The notes beneath the pieces were generated by a model. That model worked only from the letters and a program-made list of their open reading frames with translations, was not told the origin of the DNA and did no database searches. DNA of 64,000 nt from Sanguinoderma infundibulare. Its lineage: Eukaryota > Basidiomycota > Agaricomycetes > Polyporales > Polyporaceae. This document shows, in pieces, positions 36,226 to 47,145 of this stretch. Location of the stretch: assembly GCA_032821775.1 (NCBI GenBank), contig JAVLRN010000003.1, positions 2,108,001-2,172,000 of the forward strand, read 5' to 3'. Position 1 is the stretch's first letter. Every line of letters begins with the position of its first letter. Both the position numbers and the translations under genes were made by a program.

Positions 36226-37444
36226 CTACAACTTCCAGACCGACGTGCCATCGTAGCCTAACTTCCCAAGCACCCCACCAACTTCCCCTTGCGAGAAGTT
36301 TCGACCAAACGGCCCCGCAATCACCGCGACCATGCTAGACAGTCACGCCAAAATCAGCCTTGCACATAGCGCCAACGAAGGCATGATCGACTTACGGGTC
36401 GGGTCCACATACAAGGAACATGACCTTCTTCTGCCCGTCCCCACCTTCCTGCGATATAGGCTTCGGCGAAGCGCCAAAGAAAGCCCGCCACCAGCTTCTG
36501 CTGCCCGAGCCCGTCGCACGCTCAACAGCTTCTCTTCCTATCCGACCCACGGCCAATGAAGAGGAAGGCACAGCTGGGTGCGCCGGACCTTCGGCCGCGT
36601 CCACGAAAAGTGATAGCCTGAGTCTGTCGGGGTGCGCATGGGAATAGGCTATTAGAGGTTCGAGCATCTCCGACGGGGGCAGCTCCGTCGGCCGACGGGA
36701 GGAGTGCAGCAGTGTGAAGCGCGTCTTCGTGTTTGGAGATGACTGGCTGAGGAGCTCCTTGTGGATGAGTTGACAGAAGGGCGTTATCCCAGTGCCGCCA
36801 GAAATCTGACTGCGCGTCAGATTTGAACAGGAGAGGGAGAAAGCTAGGATGCGCACCATGACGACTTCATCCCACTCCTCCGCCCTCCACGGCCAAGTCT
36901 TGAGTGGTCCGCGAATCTCGATTGTCTCGCCTGCCTTCTTGGAGTGCAGCCACCGTCCCACTTCACCCTTCTCATATTTCTTCACCCAGAACTTCATGCG
37001 ACCATGACTGTCCATGCCCTCCAATGGGGTGAAGGGACGCTCGACTTGTATGTCGTCATCTTTGATGTAGACCGACCAGATGGGCTCGAACGCGGCGCCG
37101 TCAAGGGACGGTATTGATTTGCGCGGGACAGTGAGCGTCATGAGACGGGTGTTTGGGTCTTGACATGGCTCTGTAGAGGTAACGGCGACAGGCGTGAAGT
37201 GAGTTGGAGAGAGGAGGGCATTCTTCTTGGTTGGTGCGGCTCGAGAGGAATCTGGCCAGATGAAGTAAGATGCTAGGATTGCGCCGCCTCCAAGGCCGAC
37301 CAGAAGGGCTGTAGGACCAGCGTTGGATCTTGGTGTCTGTGGCTGCTCTGTAGACAGCCGTCTCGAGAAGCGATGTGGAGGAACGCGAGCGAAGAGAGGG
37401 CGGCAGCGAGCAGGATGAGAGAGGGAGCGGAGCATGGCTGGCAT
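36226..37444 (-). CDS. Mitochondrial FAD/NAD(P)H oxidoreductase (cytochrome b5 reductase/Cyc2-like)
   Basis: Model of 368 aa from exons (complement) 37444-36857, 36805-36396, 36334-36226. An Arg/Ser/Pro-rich presequence is followed by one transmembrane helix, TALLVGLGGGAILASYFIWP (about residues 45-65), suggesting an inner-membrane anchor. The ferredoxin-reductase fold shows the flavin motif ERPFTPLEG (about 135), the pyridine-nucleotide motif ISGGTGITPF (about 197) and CGPDPM near the C-terminus. Membrane-anchored reductases of this length include Mcr1-type NADH-cytochrome b5 reductase and Cyc2, a helper of cytochrome c haem attachment. The b5 reductases are usually shorter, so Cyc2 is a real alternative. 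An in-frame ATG at 37435 could also be the start. Confidence 0.8.
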
Positions 37445-37669
37445 TGGCTGCTGACGTTGGCGTTGAGTGCCCGAAAGGGAACGGGCGCTGGCCAGCAGCG
37501 GTCGCGATCACATGCCAATGGCCGCTGGTGGTGCTCGGAGGCGAGGCGAGGTTGATTGTCGTCCACGCGTTTCTCCTCGACCTCGACACGACTATCCTCG
37601 GCCTGCGTGCATGGTGTGCTGCGCCGGCCGCATTACGTGCCACAGACTACTCTATAACACTCCCTAATC
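37445..37669. promoter_or_regulatory. Divergent promoter between the oxidoreductase and zinc-finger genes
   Basis: 225 bp separate the two start codons, so both genes share this upstream region. No binding site was recognised. Confidence 0.4.
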
Positions 37670-39880
37670 ATGGCCGACGTTCCTTACGACTATCGCTTTG
37701 TATCCAACACTAACCATCCCAATACCCCCGACAGTGACCTATCCCACATCCATCCTCTGACCATACACCACTACTCGCCCTACCAGCCTATCCGCGAACC
37801 AATCAGACATGTGGACTACCCGGGCTCGCACCGATTGGCGCACAACGATCCGCCTTTCGTCCCCACCCTGCAGTTCCGTCTACCTCTACTTCCCCAGACG
37901 CTCCATCTTACCTCAGACTACCAGACAGGAGGGCCTGCAATAGGTTCGACCGTTCCCTCCTGGCTTCGGACTCGTTATGACGACCAAATGACCGGAGCGC
38001 AGGTGGCCCAGCCTCCGGTATCTGCCACACTCTCTGTCCCTTTCTCTGTCCCTCTCACTCTCCCGGTTGCCGTTCCCTTCACCCTACCGCTGCCCTCCGG
38101 TTGCAGATCACCAATTGCCGTGGACCCGAACGCTTGGGATGGTTTCCCCACTGCACAGCAATTGGAAGACAGTATTCCCAAAACAGAGACCCCTCCCTTG
38201 CATCTCCAAGACATCTGCCATCTGGAGCCTGCCACCTATGACGATTTGCCGTATCCTCCCCCGATTATTGCCCGCAACAGTCCAGACATACTGGCACCTC
38301 CCCGTTCGCTCAATGGTTCTCACAAGATTGCGCCGTCCGCAAGTGCTGCCACGTTACCTATGCCACCATGGAGCCCGCCCTCACCTATTCCTTCTCTGTC
38401 CTACGGCAGTCCGTCTGGTTCTGAGAATAGCTCTATCCTATCCGCAAAGGAGCTAACTTGGGACGGCGGCTTGCGACTCTCCCTTTCGCCGCCACCTTTT
38501 ACGAGCAAGCTGGACGAGGATGGGCTCGGATCTTCATCCACACTCGGTATCATCGTGGATGTCAACATGCGCGAACAGGCCCTAATGGAACGGTCGCCGA
38601 CTCTCTGCGTCAACCCTGCGGATATCATGGCTGGCTTCGTCAGGTCATCTGGTCCTAGCCCAGAGACATCACCCAACCTCGATGACGACGAGGACTTCGC
38701 GGCCGTTCTTCACTCGACGCCTGTCCTTGGCGTGGTTATTCACACTGCCGTCGCTCCGACTCCTGCTGAGATTCCGACGACGCGTGCTCGACCTCTGTCG
38801 CCCGTTCAGGACTATTCTGTGGACTTCCCTGACGAGGCTGTCACTGACCAGGATTTCCCTCAAGAGACTATATCGGCTATCGTTTCTGTCCTGAGGTCGT
38901 CGTCTGGTCCTCTGACGTCGGAGGAAGCCCCTCCTTCGGACGATGCTCGTCCAGAATCAGCGGCCGCTTCTCTCCAATCGGAGGCTTTTGCCAAGACTTG
39001 CGAGGTTGTCGCTCCTCGACCTGTATATGCGCATCCTGGACATATCTATCCAGGCAATGACTTGGGAATGCTTCGCCCCGGGCTTGTCAACCCATCTGGC
39101 GGATCAGGCGTGGTCGCATACAGCAACTCATCCCGAAACGGCGGCAGGGTTCCCCTTGGAGAAATTCACGCCCCTCAGCTGCAGTATTCGTATACGACAC
39201 CGTCATACGTTCCGCAACTTCCCCAAGCGCTCCCAAGCGCGCCCGTTTATCCCTTCCCGCTTCCGCCCGCAGCCCAGCAAGCACATGCTCCAGCCGTAGA
39301 TTCAAACGCCTTACAACCGGTGCTCAACGCGCACGTCGGCATCCCGCTCGACGAGCTCCGGCAGCGCGCAGCGGAGTACCGCGCGAGGCACCCCAACGCT
39401 GATCTCGACAAGGCGTTCCTGCAGTCGTTCGCGGGGCGGCTCAGCGCGCGCGGGGAACTCATCGATGACTACCGGTGCTACGTCGTCGGCTGCGGCCAGC
39501 GCAACAAACGGCGGGACCACATCCTCGTGCACGTCGGCTCGCACGTCGAGCATCGGCCGTGGGCGTGCCAACACTGGTACGTGTCTTGCCCCTCCTCGCG
39601 TCCGGCGGTGGTGGGGGAGATGATATGCCGGTGTTGACTCGAGGCGTGGTTTCTTTTGTCCAACAGCGGGATGAGGTTCCTCCGGAAGAACGAGTGCAAG
39701 CGGCACGAGTCGAGCCACGAGGGCCGCAAGCCGTACTCGTGCCAGATCTGCGCGCCGTTGCAGGACAGGAGCTTCGTGCGCCAGGACCTCCTCAAACGAC
39801 ACATGCGCGTCTCGCATGGCGTGCACGACACCGCGCGGAGGAAGTCGCAGAGCAAGAAGGGAGAGGAGCGCTGGCCTTGA
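37670..39880 (+). CDS. C2H2 zinc-finger transcription factor
   Basis: Model of 706 aa from exons 37670-39576 and 39667-39880. About 590 residues of Pro/Ser/Thr-rich, acidic, probably disordered sequence come first. The C-terminal zinc-finger region has YRCYVVGCGQRNKRRDHILV with HVGSHVEH, then WACQHCGMRFLRKNECKRHE with SSH. A third finger is YSCQICAPLQDRSFVRQDLL with KRHMRVSH, its spacer longer than usual. The intron falls inside finger 2 and the join tg+c restores its second Cys, which supports the splice. A basic ARRKSQSKK tail ends the protein. Orphan regulator; targets not inferable. Confidence 0.88.
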
Positions 39881-40224
39881 ATGAGTTTGCTGGGTCCGTT
39901 CTTGATTTTGGGTTTTTGAGGGGAAATTGGTTTAGACGTGCAGGTGGGGGGTAACAGAAGCCCGATGCCTGTTGTTTGTATATGGGATAATACATCTTGG
40001 GTTGGAAGAGAACGATGCCTGTTGATTGGGACGTGCAACATCGGTACAATTCGTGATCGCAGCGTTTGCAGGGGTAACATGGTGATACAAGTCGTTAGAG
40101 TTCTCAGCTCATAGCGGCACGCAAGTCGACAACTATCGTACACTTATCCCTGATTTTAACCAATGCCGAAGTCAAGGCAGCGGCAGAACTCACTGATATC
40201 CAAAAGCCTTGTGCTCGACCACCC
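39881..40224. other. Convergent intergenic region, no gene seen
   Basis: 344 bp between two 3' ends. No feature was recognised. Confidence 0.4.
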
Positions 40225-41020
40225 TCAGGATCCAAGCTGGAGGCTTGCGGTCGGGGCGGCCCCAGTGTTGCCGAAGCTCTCGCTCCAATCCTCCTCTTCA
40301 ACGATGTTCGCCACTCCGGGGGCGGTCTGTACGCCCGCAGGCTCGTGCGAGTACCGGAACATGCTCGGAGGCAGGGACTGTGTCGCGACGCCGCGGCTGG
40401 CACTCCTCCTGAGGGGCCGGATTTCGCGCTTCGCCTTCTCGGCCTGGAGCTTGACCTGTTCCTCGCGCCTCTTGCGGATCGCGGTCGCGCTCGCGCCGTC
40501 GTCCTCGTCGCTGAGGTTCACGTCGTCGTCATCGAGTGGCTCGACGTTGACGTCGACGTCGCTGTCGTCGTCCGGGCCGGCGTGGATGCGCTTTGGGCGC
40601 TGCTGGGGCGAGGAGGGGACGGAGGAGGAGCCCTTCTGGCTCTTGTTGGCGGCACGCTGGGCGAAGATGTCGCGCATGGCGTCGTTGGCGGAGATGAAGG
40701 AGGGCGTCTGGGTGAACGGGAGGCGTTTGGTCGCGAAGGAGGGATCGGCGGGGACGGAGACGGTGCGCTGGAAGCCTTCGGTCACGCCTGTGTGCGGGGC
40801 TCGCGGTAAGGCTTTGTGTGCGACGGGGAAGTCAGGACGTACTCTTTCGGACACGTGCCCCAACGCCACGGAGCTTGGCGAGGGTGTCCTCGTCGATGCT
40901 TGGGGACGCATGTCAGCAATAGTGGCGTGTGGGCATGGGGAAGCGTACAGGTGGTCTCCCTGTGTAGTGGAAGTTGTAGCCTGTGGCACGGGTGAGCTTT
41001 GCTGGAGATTTTCGCAGCAT
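40225..41020 (-). CDS. Possible ribonucleotide-reductase-inhibitor-like protein (Spd1/Dif1 type)
   Basis: Model of 226 aa from exons (complement) 41020-40949, 40888-40843, 40787-40225. It reads TRATGYNFHYTGRPP, then DTLAKLRGVGARVRKSVTEG and SANDAMRDIFAQR. A strongly acidic Asp-rich stretch (about residues 125-150) and a Lys/Arg/Glu-rich helix follow. The arrangement recalls the small fungal regulators that bind or relocate ribonucleotide reductase, but I have no diagnostic residue to prove it. The middle exon's 5' edge is uncertain, with acceptors also possible nearer 40899. A rival model is a single unspliced frame from 40989; I prefer the spliced one because it restores the more protein-like N-terminus. 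An in-frame ATG at 41041 is also possible. Confidence 0.5.
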
Positions 41021-41396
41021 TAGCAACAGGAGGCGTACCATCTGCGAAAATCTGAGCGTGGTATATTCTTTTGCGACAGCGCTAGAAGGCTTTGGGCGTA
41101 TTGGAGGGAAGGAACAGGAGGAAAGTGGCGGGAACGGAGGTGCTGCAGCATTCGCCCGCGCGCCCGGTTCATGAGGCGGCCCTAGGGCGCTGTGCGTGAC
41201 CGTGAAAGGAACGCACGTGAGGGGACGTTGAGCGTGTCGGACAGGTGCCATGTATTAATATTGCTGCTGGGCAAGGGCTGCTCTGTTCTCCTACTACCAC
41301 CCCGTCCTGGCTTTCTGCTCCCTCTTTCCCCTTGCTGGGCTGGACCGACGTTGATACCCTTACATCTATCCTTCGTCATTGCCAACACGGGCCGCC
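41021..41396. promoter_or_regulatory. Divergent promoter between the inhibitor-like gene and NPC1
   Basis: 376 bp. The NPC1-proximal half (about 41280-41390) is pyrimidine-rich. The NPC1 ATG lies in GCCGCCATGG, an almost ideal eukaryotic initiation context. Confidence 0.45.
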
Positions 41397-44300
41397 ATGG
41401 AGGTCCTGCGGCTGGATACCACCATCCGGAACGAGGGCCATTGTGCCATGCGTGGGTCCTGTGGACCCAAGGCCATGTTCGGCAAACCCTTGCCGTGTCC
41501 TTACGACGGTCCTCCAACAGAGGTGTGTATGTTCCAAGTGACTATTTCCCCGTTGTCCCTGATGCGTAATACGTTGCTACCATAGGATGACGTCGACCGT
41601 CAGCTCCTCACAAGTCTCTGCGGAGCGGACTTCGCCCAAGGACCGACGTGCTGCACAACGGGCCAGCTCGAGACGTTGCGCGACAACCTTGGCCTTGCGG
41701 AGAACCTCATATCCTCATGTCCCGCCTGCCGCAACAACTTCCGCAAGTTCTGGTGCTCGTTCACCTGCTCCCCCGACCAGGCTTCCTTCATCAACGTCAC
41801 CTCTACCCAGACCTCCCAGACCGGCCAGTCCGCTGTCCAGACAGTCGACTTCTTTGTGTCGGAGAACTTTGGGATTGGCTTCTTCGACAGCTGTAAGGAG
41901 ATTAAGATGGGCGCGACCAACGGGTACGCTATGGATCTCCTTGGCGGTGGCGCGAAGGACTACCCTGCCTTCCTCAAGTTCATGGGTGAGGAGAAGGATA
42001 TGGGCAGTCCGTTCACCATTAACTTCCCTCCATCACCACCACCGGAGCTCTCCCCGCTTAACGTCACCGTCCGGAATTGCTACGACAGCGACTTGGCCAG
42101 CAGATGTACCTGTATAGACTGCGAACAAGTTTGCCAGGCACTACCCCCTGTATCCCCGCCTGGTGCCGAGTCAACATGTTCCGTCGGGCCCTTCTCATGC
42201 CTATCCTTTGTCCTCCTTCTCGCCTACGCTCTCGCCGTCGTATCCTTCATCCTTGGATACGGTCTCGAAGTCACCCTCCGTAGGCGGCGCGAGAAGTCTT
42301 ACGAGCGGGTCGCACTTTCCACGGACACAGACTCGCAGCACCTCGTTTCCCCACGGAATCATACGCGCGGACTTGTGGGTGCGTCTTCGCTCGCCCAGTA
42401 TCTCGACGGAGAGGATTCGACCGGTACACAGTCCGAGTCCCGCCGCTTGGGACGCGGAGCCTCCCTCCTTGATCCCATTGAGACCGTTCAACCCCGTCAC
42501 TACCGGCTGAACAACGTCCTCCGGCGTACATTCTACAGGCTTGGTTTGTTCGCTTCCACATACCCATGGTTCAACTTCGCCCTCGTATTCGCATTCATCG
42601 GCCTCCTCAACTTGGGATGGACCGTATTCGACGTCGAGACGGATCCCGTTCGCCTTTGGGTTGCTCCTGACTCGGAGAGCAAGCTGCAGAAGGAGTTCTT
42701 TGACGAACACTTTGGACCTTTCTACCGCGTCGAGCAGGTATTCGTCACCTTGTCCAACGCGTCGTCTCCAGAGGACAAGGAGCCGGTGTTGTCATGGGAA
42801 TCCTTGCAGTATTGGGCGGACGTTGAGGCGGATATCCGGAGCCTGAGCTCCTCACCGAACGGGTACACCCTCGACGACGTGTGTCTCAAGCCCGCAGGTC
42901 CAGACGGCTTCTGTGTGGTGCAATCGGTTATGGCGTGGTTCGGCAACGACCTCTATTCGTACGACCCGGAGACGTGGGCAGACCGTTTGGTGATGTGCGC
43001 TCAGCAGCCAGTCAACTGCCTGCCTGACTTCCAGCAGCCGCTCGCACCTCAGATGGTTTTGGGCTCCGTCCCCGAAGATGACGATGGCAAGAAACTCTAC
43101 TTGGACGCGAAAGCGTTGGTGATCACATACGTCGTCCCCGATTCTCTGAACAAGACCGAACAGGCGAAGGCCATGGAATGGGAGTATGCTCTCCGCGGTT
43201 ATCTCGACGACCTCAGCAGCCGAGCTCCTGAAGAGGCCGGTCTGGAGATCGCCTGGTCTACGGGCATCTCGCTTGAGGAAGAGATCAACAAGAGCACGAA
43301 CACGGACGTAAAGATTGTCGTCCTCTCGTACCTTGCCATGTTCTTCTACGTCGCATTCACCCTTGGCAATGGTACTGGCATGCGCGACGAAGAGGGTATC
43401 TGGACGTGCCTTCGACAGTGGGTGACGAACTTCCCCAAGTTCTTCTCCCAACCGTCCGCATCATCCGCGGTCTCGCTCGACTCCCGCCTCGCCCCAACTC
43501 TCTTACCCCGCCTCCCTCGCGCACTGTTCGTCGGCTCCAAGTTCACCCTCGGCCTCTTCGGCATCGCGCTCGTCATCCTCTCCGTTTCATCCTCCGTCGG
43601 CCTCTTCTCGTTCCTCGGCGTCAAGTGCACGCTCATCATCGCCGAGGTCATTCCCTTCCTCGTCCTCGCCGTCGGCGTCGACAACGTCTTCATCCTCGTC
43701 CACGAGCTCGACCGCCAGAACCTCCTCCACGGCCCCAACGCCGGCGCGTCCCTCACCCCCGTTTGGTCATACGCGGGCCACACCCCGATGAGCCCCACTC
43801 AATCGCGCACGCGCTCGGGGATCGAGTCCCAGTACGAGCAGGACCACGACCGTGATACGTCGCTCGACGCCAGGTCCACTCCCCAGTACTTGAGCGCCGA
43901 GGAACGCGTTGCGCGGACGCTGGCGAAGATGGGCCCGTCGATTCTGCTCAGCACGGTGACGGAGACGACGGCTTTCGCCCTGGGTGCGCTCGTGCCGATG
44001 CCGGCCGTGCGCAACTTTGCCCTGTATGCGGCAGGTAGTGTATTTTTGAACGCGCTACTGCAGGTCACGGTCTTTGTGAGTGCGCTGGTAGTGGACTTGA
44101 GGCGCGTTGAGGTACGTTTGGACTGTGATTGTAAATGTGTCATGGGCTGAAATGAATCTTGCAGGCGAGCCGGGTGGACTGCTTCCCCTGCGTACGGCTA
44201 CCCTCTCGAATTGCGCTTCTTGAGGCGCCTCCAACGGGTAGTGGACTTAGTTTCCTCGCACGCTTCATCCGGAAGTATTATGCTCCTTTCCTCCTCAAGC

Positions 44301-45889
44301 CACTGGTCAAAGGCGTGGTTCTTCTCACGTTTGGCGGTGCGCTCGTTGCGTCGATCATCTCCATACAACACATCAAGCTTGGGTTCGACCAACGCCTCGC
44401 GTTCCCTTCGGAGTCGTACCTTATCCCGTACTTCGACAACGTCGATGCATACTTAGATATTGGACCCCCAGTATACTTCGTCGTCCACGATGTCGATGTC
44501 GCCCAACGGACAGGCCAGCAGCAGCTCTGCGGTCGCTTCACGACCTGCGCGCCCTTCTCCATCGCCAGCAGTCTTGAGCTGGAGCGCAACCGGACGGAGG
44601 TCTCTTACATCTCTCAGCCCGCTGCATCCTGGATCGACGACTTCTTCAACTGGCTTGACCCGAACAAAGACAAGTGCTGCCGTGTCCGCAAGAACGACCC
44701 CTCCACGTTCTGCGCACCGGGCGAGTCCCCGCGCCGGTGCAACGTCTGCTACGCCAACCACGAGCCGGCATGGAACATCACGATGGACGGCCTCCCCGAG
44801 GGCGATGAGTTCATGACCTACCTCCGCCAGTGGCTCGTCTCCCCCACGGACGGCGACTGCTCCGTCGCCGGCAAGGCCTCGTTCGGCGACGCGCTCGCGC
44901 TCTCCGCGGACGGCGCCGCCGTCGCCGCCTCTCACTTCCGCACGTTCCACACCCCGCTCAAGTCCCAGGCGGATTTCATCCACTCGCTCGCCGCCGCGCA
45001 CCGCGTCGCGGACGACCTCGCCGCGGCCACCGGCGCGTCCGTCTTCCCGTACTCGCTCCACTACGTCTTCTTCGACCAGTTCGCGCACATCGTGCCGATC
45101 ACCGAGCAGATCCTCGGCCTCGGCCTCGCCGCGGTCCTGCTCGTCACCGCGGTCCTCCTCGGCTCGTGGCGCACGGGCACGATCGTGACGAGCGTCGTCG
45201 CGCTCACCGTCGTCACCGTCATGGGCGTCATGGGCGTGTGGGGCATCGACCTGAACGCGATCAGCTTGGTGAATCTGGTGATCTCGCTCGGCATCGCGGT
45301 CGAGTTCTGCGCGCACGTCGCGCGGGCGTTCATGAGCGCGGGCTCGGGCCTGCCCGTCGACCACCCTGCGGGCCAGAAGGAGCGCGACGAGCGCATGTGG
45401 CTGGCGCTTGTGGACGTCGGTCCTTCGGTGAGTGTGTCATGATGTAAGTGCTGTGGGTGTGTTGCTGAGGCTACTTCCGACAACCAGGTGCTCTCCGGTA
45501 TCACGTTCACGAAGCTGATTGGGATGTGCGTCCTTGCTCTGACCCGCTCAAAGTTCTTGGAGGTGAGTCCGCGAGTAGTACCCCCAACCTGCCGTTTGGT
45601 TAAGCTGACTCATGTTTGGCTACCTAGATCTACTATTTCCGCATGTGGCTTACCCTCATCATCTCTGGAGCACTGCACGGGCTGGTCCTTCTTCCAGTTG
45701 TGCTTAGCTTGGCCGGTGGCTCTGGGTTTCCTCAGCAAGAGGCTGACGAGGAATGGATGTCTCATGCTATCCGCAATGATTACGAGTACACGTAAGTGTA
45801 ATCCACTGTGCTACCGATTATCGTCTAATGAACACCATCCCCCGGGCAGACCATTCTTGGCGGATGACGACTCGAACATGAGCGACTGA
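41397..45889 (+). CDS. NPC1: Niemann-Pick C1-type sterol transporter
   Basis: Polytopic vacuolar/lysosomal membrane protein that moves sterols. Model of 1397 aa from exons 41397-41522, 41586-44111, 44165-45427, 45488-45562, 45628-45791, 45850-45889. The luminal N-domain is Cys-rich: HCAMRGSCGPKAMFGKPLPC, then GPTCCTTGQLETLRDNL and SCPACRNNFRKFWCSFTC. The first inner helix is at about residue 245. The sterol-sensing domain (from about 690) has GLFGIALVILSVSSSVGLF and FLVLAVGVDNVFILVHELDR. The second RND half ends LNAISLVNLVISLGIAVEF and SGITFTKLIGM. The predicted N-terminus (MEVLRLDTTIRNEGHC) lacks a signal peptide; an in-frame stop at 41352 rules out simple extension. Confidence 0.95.
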
Positions 45890-46028
45890 TCATATCTCCG
45901 TAGATAATATGTACATTTAGAGTAGCGCAACGATATAGTGGACGCTTGTACAGACACGGATTTTTGCAAGAGCTACCGAGTATAGAAGGACCAATGAACA
46001 GCAAGAAAACTGCAACTTGTTGAGAGGC

Positions 46029-46943
46029 TCAATCCTTTGGCGACCTAGACCTACTGTCCCGGATGTCATCACGGCTATAGCTTCGGCGAGCGCGGCTTGG
46101 CGAGCGCGAGCGGCTCCTGCTGCGAGAGTACGCAGAGGAAGAGTAATACGAACGAGAACGAGAACGCGAGCGAGAACGAGGCGTGAGGGAGCGCGTGCGT
46201 GAGCGGCTGGACGCGACAGAGTAGCTCCTGGAGCGGCCGCGGTAGCCCGTGCCGCCACGCTCGTAGCTTGGTGACCTTCGCCTGGGCGCAAGGCGGTCTC
46301 CGCCACGACGGGGAGGGGAGCGAGACCGTGAACGCGAGCGGGAGTAGCGGCGGTAAGGTGGTGGACGGCGGCCCGGTGGTGGGCGGCGGTAATCGTCGTT
46401 GTAACGACCCCCGTAACCGCCACGGCGTCCACCACCACGGGGCGGCGGGGAGCGGGAGCGGGAAGGGGAGCGGGAGATAGACCTGGGGCCGCGGCCGTAA
46501 CGCGGGCGAGGCGGGGGACGAGGGGACCGTGAACGGGAGCGCGAACGAGAGCGTACGGGAAGTTCGGAAAGCTCGACCTTCAGTATCGCGCCGTCCAGCT
46601 GGCCGCCGTCCATGTGGGAGACGGCGTTGTTTGCAGAAGCGGGATCGAGGAACTCGAGCGCGGCCTTGCCTCTGTTTTGGCCGGCTATGATAACGCACGT
46701 AAGGGACTATAGGGGAGGTGCGTAAAAACGCGTATACTCACATTTGCCATACACCGGAAGGTCAACCTTGACCAGCTCCCCGTAAAACCCGAATATCGTC
46801 TGCAGGTGGGACTCCATGACATTGCGAGTGAGGTTTGTGACAATGACGACTTTGGCATTCGACTTTGCCGGTGGGGACCCATCCATGTCGACATCTTCAT
46901 CTCTCAGAGGACGGGGAGAAAGCGACCTGCCGCGGACAGACAT
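46029..46943 (-). CDS. RNPS1-like SR protein (RRM plus RS domain)
   Basis: Model of 285 aa from exons (complement) 46943-46742 and 46684-46029. A short Ser/Arg/Pro N-terminus with DEDVDMDGSPP leads to one RRM (about residues 30-105): AKVVIVTNLTRNVMESHLQ gives RNP2, IFGFYGELVKVDLPV follows, and the RNP1-equivalent GQNRGKAALEF is restored by the splice. The remaining 170 residues are an RS domain with many SRSRSRS and GGYGGRY-type segments. RRM followed by a long RS domain fits RNPS1, a splicing and exon-junction-complex factor, rather than classical SR proteins with two RRMs. In-frame codons upstream to 47003 look like leader. Confidence 0.85.
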
Positions 46944-47145
46944 GATGGTAGAGCTTGGCAAGAGACTGGGACAACCAGAGGGCAGCGAGCCAACAGCGAC
47001 CAACGCAACTCACTTCGTCACGCCTGCGCTGAGTCACAGGGTAGTAACGTTTTCTGGTGTCACGGACGGACTCGCAGGCTGATCTGAGCCCGAAACGGTC
47101 TCCTCGACTTTAATACAGCTGCCCTTGTCCCTATCCTCTGCTACC
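46944..47145. promoter_or_regulatory. Divergent promoter between the RNPS1-like gene and DPH1
   Basis: 202 bp between opposite start codons, so the two genes have overlapping promoters. No element was recognised. Confidence 0.4.

Noticed and set aside
40163..41023. 286-codon plus-strand frame opposite the inhibitor-like gene
   Set aside because: Composition is typical of an antisense shadow and no motif was seen; the minus strand has phase-consistent introns.
44453..45364. 303-codon minus-strand frame inside NPC1
   Set aside because: Antisense of a GC-rich, well-conserved NPC1 exon; its Arg/Asp/Val/Glu-rich composition mirrors the sense codons.
46029..46600. Tandem repeat array or mobile element in the SR region
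   Set aside because: The apparent DNA repetition is explained by Ser-Arg and Gly codons of the RS domain.
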